From NCBI GenBank assembly GCA_037178675.1, contig JAYMGJ010000535.1:1-15028 (forward strand): a stretch of 15,028 nucleotides of DNA, in the 5' to 3' direction. The number at the start of each line of letters is the position of its first letter. Position 1 is the first letter of the stretch. Below, one piece after another: positions 1-6,121 of the stretch. Position numbers and translations under genes: made by a program. The stretch comes from Scleroderma bovista (lineage: Eukaryota; Basidiomycota; Agaricomycetes; Boletales; Sclerodermataceae). The notes below the pieces were generated by a model, which was not told the origin of the DNA, made no database searches, and was given only the letters and a program-made list of their open reading frames with translations.

Positions 1-145
1 ATTTTCGTTAGTCCCTCAGTAGCTTGAATATCTACTGAGGGTAAGTAGTCCATTACACACTCCTTTCTACACTTACTCACTTGTAGTAGTCACTACAGGT
101 ACTACTTTAATTCAGTAGCTTGAATATCTACTGAGGTTACTACAG
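1..145. repeat. Paired-hairpin dispersed repeat, copy 1 (cut by window start)
   Basis: This segment matches 11272-11416 almost base for base. It contains two inverted-repeat cores: CCTCAGTAG (14-22) faces CTACTGAGG (32-40) across a 9-base spacer, and a second copy, slightly imperfect, lies at 111-136. A GTAGT/ACTAC-type self-complementary stretch lies between them. The match begins at base 1, so the repeat may extend left of the window. The second copy lies inside a 281-bp insertion in a transposase gene, which suggests a small non-autonomous mobile element. No open frame is seen. Confidence 0.8.
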
Positions 146-480
146 GGTTACCAACTTCCTACCACAGCTTCTGTCCTACAGGTCCACTGCAGCAACCCCC
201 AACACACCTTTTTTCAAGAATCCATACCCACATTACCCCTGAATACCCACATGGTACCCATATCCACAACCCACATGGGTTACCCATACTCATGCTGTTC
301 CCTAGTGACACTCAGCCAATTTTCACCTTCAGGTGGCTGTGTAAGACAGCCTAAGTAGGTGCATGGGGTTGGGTGGGGACTTGTCTATAATTCCTCTGGC
401 AGAAGCTCTACAGCATTTATAGAGCTATATAGAATTTTCCCCTGCTATATAGAGGGGACTTGTCATATCCATACTTTTCC
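146..480. other. Gene-free stretch with ACCCACATGGGT-type motifs and AT-rich hairpins
   Basis: No gene is supported. Bases 215-290 hold a run of short related motifs (variants of TACCCA, ACCCACATGG, ACCCATA), resembling the subterminal short repeats of CACTA-like transposons, but no terminal inverted repeat was found. Bases 395-455 hold AT-rich inverted repeats around TATAGAGCTATATAG and a CCCCT/AGGGG stem. The string GGACTTGTCTATA at 376-390 recurs near 1676-1688, so both may be remnants of one element family. Confidence 0.4.
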
Positions 481-1200
481 AGTCGCAACTCCGGTCTAAC
501 CATGGCCCGCCTGACCTCTCCTTAGGCATAGATGCAACTCCGGATCTAGTCCGGCCATCTCCAGCCCTATAGCTGCACTCCAGCTCAACTCCGGTCACTA
601 CGTCCATCTCCGCCTCAGGACTAACCCCTGTCTTCCTACAGACAGATCCGCGGTCTAACTCCTCTGTGTCGGACCTGTACCTACCACTAGTCGCTACTCC
701 GGTTTCAGTCTGGCCACTCCCTTAGCCTTGTCTGCGACGTAGCCCAACTCCGGCTGGTACATCCAACTCCAGCTCAGTTCTGCTCCTGCTCCTGCTCCAC
801 TTCCTCTGTCAGGTCCACCAAAGGCTTAGGACATTTTCATGTCCAACTCCGGACCTTCCTCCGGCTACTCTGCCCTTCCTCCACCTGTGCACTCCCTCCA
901 CTCTTGCACTTCCTCCGGTCCCACTTCCTCTGGTCCTGGACATCGCTCCGGACTTAACATTAGTTAAGTCCACCTCTGACCCTTACCTGTCCTCTTCTGA
1001 CCTAGTTCCCTTGTCCCTGCTTTTCCTCCGTCGTCCCTGTAACTCTAGTTCCCTGTGTCTGCTTCCGCTCCGGTTTATTTTCCTGTCCCTGCTTTATTTT
1101 CTTGTACCTGGTTTATTTTCCTGTCTGCTTCTGCTCCATCCCTTGTCTTGACATTAAGGTGTTTACTTGTCACCGTATATACTCACCTTAGTTTCATTAC

Positions 1201-1207
1201 TATATAA
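1201..1207 (+). promoter_or_regulatory. TATA-like box in CT-rich region
   Basis: TATATAA follows CATTAC and is followed by a CT-rich tract, the arrangement of a fungal core promoter. It lies about 130 bases before the short frame at 1339. Only the motif is visible; activity is inference. Confidence 0.25.
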
Positions 1208-1338
1208 ACTACCATACTCCGGCCTAGTAGTCCTTAGATCAAATCTCGACTAAGATACTCCCCACTCTGTACTACCCACCATGCTCTCCTAATCCCATCT
1301 TGTTCTCCTGAACTCCGGCCAACTCCGGCCTTGGTCCT

Positions 1339-1536
1339 ATGTCCAATCCTAGCAAGTCTCCTACTTGCACGAGGGCAAAAGCCACCTCTGTCCCAGACTC
1401 GACGCTAGACCTCTCAGGACTATCCCACCTCTGGGATGTCCTTCACTCCAGACAAGCTGCGCTCAACTCCGGACCACTTTCCCGCGGTCCAGACTTACTC
1501 CGCAAAAACCCGGACTTACTCCCTGTGCTCCTCTAG
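1339..1536 (+). CDS. Short hypothetical frame, doubtful (65 aa)
   Basis: The frame opens with ATG, 132 bases downstream of a TATA-like box, and encodes 65 residues rich in Ser, Leu and Pro. A stretch reading HSRQAALNSGPLSRGPDLL is loosely like the proline- and serine-rich start of some fungal Ty3/gypsy Gag proteins, but no zinc knuckle, protease or reverse transcriptase follows. The frame lies inside the CTCCGG-rich region and ends among more of the same motif. It may be chance or the remnant of a retroelement Gag start. Confidence 0.12.
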   Translation: MSNPSKSPTCTRAKATSVPDSTLDLSGLSHLWDVLHSRQAALNSGPLSRGPDLLRKNPDLLPVLL

Positions 1537-1971
1537 TGCCCGGACTTTGTTCATTTGACCCGGACTTGACTCTCCGCACTAACTAGCACCTACTAGTGTC
1601 TGGACTTACCTCCTCATTAGTTCCCTGCACCTCTGGACCTCCTAGTAAGATTGTTGAGGAGAACCGGTCTTGACAGGACTTGTCTATAGACAGTATTGAC
1701 ATTATAAACCCTTTATAGTGATATATAGCATTATAATTTCTCTGATAGTAAAGTCAACTTTTCCTGATTAGTACAGGTGTTTACAAGCTGCAGAACATGC
1801 TCATTGATCATTACAGAGGTCTGCCCCTATGATCAACCTGCCAACACATGTATGCTACCTTCTCATTTGTTTGCACTTGTTTGCAACATCCTACCTAATC
1901 ATAACAATAGTACAAGTGCTATTACAGGTGTTTACAAGTTGCAGAATGTGCCCATTGATCATTACGGAGGT

Positions 1972-1978
1972 CTATCCC
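1972..1978. repeat. Target-site duplication, left of foldback element
   Basis: CTATCCC directly precedes the left terminus at 1979 and is repeated exactly after the right terminus. The equivalent site in the neighbouring array unit reads CTGCCCC followed by TATG, which supports this as the pre-insertion target. Confidence 0.85.
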
Positions 1979-2865
1979 CACATAGTTCAGTCACTGACCC
2001 TTGTAAAAGTGGGACTAGCCAGTGCTGGCCAAAGCACTGTAAACCTAAGTCAGGCCAACATTTGAGCAGGATGGCAAAACCAGGACTGGCCAGTGTATGG
2101 TATTATGATAGAACTACTACAGTTTCATAGTGGTATTTGCTAATCAGCCATTTAATGCAAAGTGGGACCAGCCAACAGGTAACAAACATGGCAAAACTAG
2201 GGTCAGCTGGAGGATGAGAAAATTGGTTAAGGCCTGTAAAGCTGGGATAGGCCGATGATCAATAATATTGTAAAACTGGGGTAGGCCAACTTACAGGAAA
2301 ATTAGTTGATTCCTGTAAAATTGGGACAGGCTGACAGATGAAACACATGGCAAAACTAGGGTCAGCTGGATGATTGGAAATATTGTTGATGCATGTAAAG
2401 TGGGACAAGCCAACAGGCAACATACATGGAAAAACTGGGGCTGGTTGAATAATTGGAAAATGTGTTGATGCCTGTAAAGGTGGGACAGGCTGACAGGAGT
2501 CAGACATGGCAAAACTAGGGTTGGCCAGATGAGTACAAAATTTGTTGATACATGTAAAGCTGGGACAGGCCAACAGGTAACATATATGGCAGAACTGGGG
2601 TCAGCCAGATGAGTAGAAAATTGGTTGATGCCTGTAAAGCTGGGACAAGTTGACAGATGAAATACATGGCAAAAGTAGTGTCAGCCAGATGATTGGAAAT
2701 GTTGTTGATGCATGTAAAGCTGGGACAGGCCAACAGGAGACACACATGGCACAACTAGGGTTGGCCAGATGATTAGAAAATTTGTTCATGCTTATAAGTC
2801 ATAAGAACATCAAACACATACTGTAAAATTGGTAATGGCTAATGATTGCTCAAATTGTAGAAGTA
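1979..2865. repeat. Left arm of foldback element, with about 80-bp tandem units
   Basis: Reverse complement of 2934-3854. Between roughly 2160 and 2800 it consists of about eight imperfect units of 78-80 bp, each containing TGTAAAGCTGGGACAGGC or a variant, then CCAACAGG or TGACAG, a CATGGCAAAACTAGGG core and CAGATGA.TAGAAAAT. Units tend to alternate between a GGCCAAC form and a GGCTGAC form. Open frames within the arm mirror those in the right arm and are not genes. Confidence 0.85.
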
Positions 2866-2933
2866 GGCTGGCCAGCCAATGTAAGAGTATGTCTGCAGAC
2901 CTGTGTGTTAGTGAGTGCCCATACAAAAGCCAT
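2866..2933. other. Loop of the foldback element
   Basis: These 68 bp separate the arms and are not shared between them. They hold two perfect palindromes, GGCTGGCCAGCC (2866-2877) and GTCTGCAGAC (2891-2900). No open frame or promoter is evident. Confidence 0.7.
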
Positions 2934-3854
2934 TACTTCTACAATTTGAGCAATCATTAGCCATTACCAATTTTACAGTATGTGTTTGATGTTCTTATGA
3001 CTTATAAGCATGAACAAATTTTCTAATCATCTGGCCAACCCTAGTTGTGCCATGTGTGTCTCCTGTTGGCCTGTCCCAGCTTTACATGCATCAACAACAT
3101 TTCCAATCATCTGGCTGACACTACTTTTGCCATGTATTTCATCTGTCAACTTGTCCCAGCTTTACAGGCATCAACCAATTTTCTACTCATCTGGCTGACC
3201 CCAGTTCTGCCATATATGTTACCTGTTGGCCTGTCCCAGCTTTACATGTATCAACAAATTTTGTACTCATCTGGCCAACCCTAGTTTTGCCATGTCTGAC
3301 TCCTGTCAGCCTGTCCCACCTTTACAGGCATCAACACATTTTCCAATTATTCAACCAGCCCCAGTTTTGCCATGTATGTTGCCTGTTGGCCTGTCCCACT
3401 TTACATGCATCAACAATATTTCCAATCATCCAGCTGACCCTGGTTTTGCCATGTGTTTCATCTGTCAGCCTGTCCCAATTTTACAGGCATCAACTAATGT
3501 TCCTGTAAGTTGGCCTACCCCAGTTTTACAATATTATTGATCATTGGCCTATCCCAGCTTTACAGGCCTTAACCAATTTTCTCGTCCTCCAGCTGACCCT
3601 AGTTTTGCCGTGTTTGTTACCTGTTGGCTGGTCCCACTTTGCATTAAATGGCTGATTGGCAAATACCACTATGAAACTGTAGTAGTTCTATCATAATACC
3701 ATACACTGGCCAGTCCTGGTTTTGCCATCCTGCTCAAATGTTGGCCTGACTTAGGTTTACAGTGCTTTGGCCAGCACTGGCTAGTCCCACTTTTACAGGC
3801 AAATGTACATGTTGTATGTCCCACTTTTACAAGGTTCAGTGACTAAACTATCTG
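2934..3854. repeat. Right arm of foldback element, with about 80-bp tandem units
   Basis: Paired with the left arm: paired positions sum to 5799 from the loop out to the 3.7-kb region, then to 5833 at the termini because of one 34-bp extra segment. Unit anchors (TTTACA) fall at 3081, 3161, 3241, 3321, 3400, 3480 and 3559, a period of 79-80 bp. Only scattered substitutions separate the arms (three residue changes over the mirrored 104-residue frames), so the arms are recent or homogenised. Confidence 0.85.
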
Positions 3855-3861
3855 CTATCCC
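3855..3861. repeat. Target-site duplication, right of foldback element
   Basis: CTATCCC directly follows the right terminus at 3854. The array sequence TATGGTCAACCTG then resumes, matching TATGATCAACCTG of unit 1. Confidence 0.85.
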
Positions 3862-4235
3862 TATGGTCAACCTGCTATCACTTGTATACTATTTTCTCAT
3901 TTGTTCACACTTGTTTGCAACATCCTACCCAATTGATACACAAGTAGTACAAGTGCTTCTACAGGTGCTTACAAGCTGCAGAACATGCCCATCAATTTAT
4001 TACATAGGCATCCCCCCATATTCAACCCTCTAACAATTGTACACCAACTTCCCATTTGTTAGCACTTGTTTTTGACCTGCAAAACAACTTATCACAGAGA
4101 TCTACCTTCATAGTTGACCCTCTAACACTTGTACACAACATGTTACATAGTCACTGCAATAATAGTGGAGGTTACAGGTGTCCACAAGCTGCAGAATGTG
4201 CCCATCAAATTATTGTGGAGGTCTACCCCTAGGAT

Positions 4236-4372
4236 TCTTGTGCATGGTGATCATTAACCTTGAAAATCTGTGGCTGTTCAAAAAAGCCATAAATTGATGA
4301 GTTGTACTCCTTCCTTGCTGCAAAGATTTCTCATACTTGGTGGGCTGTGATAACCTCAGCATGCCTTCCTTC
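4236..4372. other. Gene-free spacer
   Basis: AT-moderate sequence between the tandem array and the 288-bp duplication. I see no open frame, tandem repeat or RNA gene. Confidence 0.4.
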
Positions 4373-4940
4373 ATCCTATATTGGCCCAGGGAAAATGCAT
4401 GGTATCTCTGATATCTGAAATATGTCTACCCCACAAATATATCATTATAGCACAATATAAAAGACACTGGGTATCTCTGTAATAGCAATATACATACCCT
4501 TCTCCTTATATCAGATAGTATGATATCAAGTAAATTCAGACAGTCTTTCCAGAATATTTACAGTGATATTATAGAGTCTATGAATGATTAGGAAGATGAT
4601 GGAGTTGATTCCCAGACCCCAGCATTTGTTCCTATGAATGTACCCAATGTGCCTCTTCTGATCCTATATTGGTCTCAGGAAATTCAGGAGCATGTCTCTG
4701 ATACCTGAAACATGTCTACCCCATATATATATCATCATAGAACTGGGGAAAGAACATTTGTGATGTACCTGTATTTTTTTGTGACAACACACACCCTACT
4801 CCTCATACCTTACATTACTGTATCTAATAAATTCAGGAAGCTATTCCAGGATGTTTAAAGGCTTGTTATTGTGGTTTTCAAGGTCTCTGAGGATGATGGG
4901 AATGGTCCTGAGCCTTGCAGAATATTTCCTAATAAGATGT
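4373..4940. repeat. Diverged direct duplication, about 288 bp per copy
   Basis: Copy 1 begins near 4373 and copy 2 near 4661, both with ATCCTATATTGG. Shared landmarks in the same order are TCTCTGATA.CTGAAA, ATGTCTACCCCA, ATATATCAT.ATAG, AATTCAG..AG, TTCCAG.AT.TTTA and GA.GATGATGG. The copies differ by many substitutions and small indels, so the duplication is old. Stops occur in every frame, so neither copy codes for protein. Confidence 0.65.
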
Positions 4941-5876
4941 GTTTCTGGTACCCAAGCATGCTTGCATCACCTGTAGAATATTATTCCAACTGCTGTTTTG
5001 TCTGAAACTTAGACTGGGACCTCCCAATGGGTCTATCTATGCCCTCCCATCATTACATTTACCAGAAAATTGTTTACAGTCTGTAATTATAATTCCACCA
5101 TGGGCTTTATAATGATGGATTATGCTGGGTGCACATGTGACTTCAACAACAACACTAAATGACATGGTACATAGATCAGGATTAGTACACCTTGTAGTAG
5201 ATGGATCATAATATATTCATTTATCTACTACCTACATAGTATTTAGAAATGACTAGTCATGACCAGTCTTCAAGTTTACCTGGGAGCACCACAACCAATG
5301 TGCCACCTTTTCAACCAGCAACCATGTTCCACATGCAACTGGACTTTAAAACACTTGCTCTGAATGCTCTGGATGTTCTGGCTGGTCTGGTGGTCCAGAA
5401 TGGTCTGACTGACTTTTCTGACATATCCATCTTAACTGTCTGATTCCAGACAATCCAGATACTGTAAGAGAGTTAAGACCAATTTTCACCTTGCTGATGT
5501 TGTCTATTATTGTGCAGCATCACCAAAAAATTATACTGGGGGTCACTGAAAAGTTGTGCATGGTCACCAAAAAAAATTGTGCATCACCATATATTTGTGT
5601 TTGTTTTTGGTACAAATGGAGCATCATATAGAACTGTCTAGTAACTAGACATCATGAACTACTGAGAATCACAGAGTTTATGTTTTTGTCAAAATCAAAA
5701 AGGGGTCTGAGAAGTCCATATTTTCCACTTTCATCACTCATGTAAACAATATCATTGTACTGGTACAAAAAAGAGGTCACAGTATGGTCATGTCATGTAA
5801 AAACATAGCAGATACTTTACACAAAACACATTGATATGGAAAACATTTGGCTTTCAACTTGGAGTACATGTCAGAC
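4941..5876. other. Gene-free AT-rich stretch with one small doubtful frame
   Basis: No gene is convincing. A 64-codon frame on the plus strand at 5249-5443 has a Ser/Thr/Pro-rich start and a Leu/Val-rich end but no recognisable domain, and no clear splice partners. At 5515-5600 a short motif, CACCAAAAAA followed by TTGTGCAT or a variant, is repeated two to three times. The right edge abuts the predicted 3' end of the minus-strand GTPase gene. Confidence 0.4.
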
Positions 5877-6121
5877 TCATTGTTCAATGAATTTCTTTGC
5901 TGATTGGTAAATCATTAAACACATTATGTAGTCTGGAAGAAGATAAACTTACACATGCGGTGATTGAAAATGATTTTAGTGATGGCAGATGTCAAGGCAT
6001 CATGGTCATTACCATGCTGCTGAATGACATATTGAAGTGCATTGAGAACAGCAGCTTGGGTGCCAGATCTTTCATATTCCTTGACACCAAGGTTGAGGGC
6101 ATTACCAGTATCCTCATTGGT
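5877..6121 (-). CDS. Probable C-terminal exons of the GTPase
   Basis: After a polypyrimidine tract and CTCCTCCAG, the exon 6121-5953 encodes an acidic-helical segment starting TNEDTGNALNLGVKEYERSG and ending near IIFNHRM. It is followed by donor GTAAGT and, 53 nt later, ACCAATCAG with a short last exon (5899-5877) ending in TGA. A 24-25-base exon at about 6212-6236, ending in donor GTGAGC, may precede it: its frame continues across the 90-base intron. Assignment to the GTPase rests on strand, spacing and the helical, non-repetitive character of the segment; a separate small gene is possible. Confidence 0.5.

Larger units (their letters stand above)
481..1690. repeat. Pyrimidine-rich region with about 14 dispersed CTCCGG motifs
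   Basis: CTCCGG, mostly as ACTCCGG or AACTCCGG, occurs about 14 times between 489 and 1470. I saw no reverse complement (CCGGAG), so the motif is strongly strand-biased. The region is rich in C and T, with runs such as TCCTGCTCCTGCTCC. It is not a strict tandem repeat. It could be degenerate retrotransposon leader or LTR sequence, given a TATA-like box at 1201-1207 followed by a pyrimidine-rich tract and a short frame at 1339. No coding capacity is convincing. Confidence 0.5.
1979..3854. mobile_element. Foldback transposon with about 0.9-kb inverted arms
   Basis: The element is 1,876 bp. Its arms (1979-2865 and 2934-3854) are reverse complements with few differences, and the 68-bp loop is unique. 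Its ends read CACATAGTTCAGTCACTGA on the left and, read inward on the opposite strand, CAGATAGTTTAGTCACTGA on the right: about 37 terminal bases with three mismatches. Immediately outside on both sides is CTATCCC, a perfect 7-bp target duplication. Removing the element and one duplication gives a unit continuous with the neighbouring array copy. No transposase is encoded, so it must be mobilised in trans. Arms made of tandem units are typical of foldback elements; the 7-bp duplication recalls Galileo-like P-superfamily foldbacks, but the superfamily is not determined. Confidence 0.9.
1773..4235. repeat. Four-copy tandem array split by the foldback element
   Basis: Units start with ACAGGTG(T/C)TTACAAG(C/T)TGCAGAA or a close variant at 1773, 1924, 3961 and 4174. 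The shared body runs ...TGCAGAA..TG(C/T)CCAT.. then GGTCT..CCC, ATCAACCTG, TCATTTGTTTGCACTTGT and GCAACATCCTACC. Unit spacing is 151 bp (1 to 2), about 154 bp (2 to 3, after removing the foldback element and one target duplication) and 213 bp (3 to 4, where unit 3 contains a partial internal duplication around 4030-4130). Unit 2 is cut in two by the foldback element at CTATCCC. Small frames in the array are open by chance and show no protein features. Confidence 0.8.

Noticed and set aside
2259..3540. Mirrored open frames of 62-104 residues on both arms of the palindrome
   Set aside because: They are the same sequence read from both arms, follow the 80-bp repeat, have Cys-rich but domain-free translations and disagree in frame between units.
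3000..3640. CRISPR-like array
   Set aside because: Units are contiguous degenerate 80-bp repeats without short identical repeats and unique spacers, and the genome is eukaryotic.
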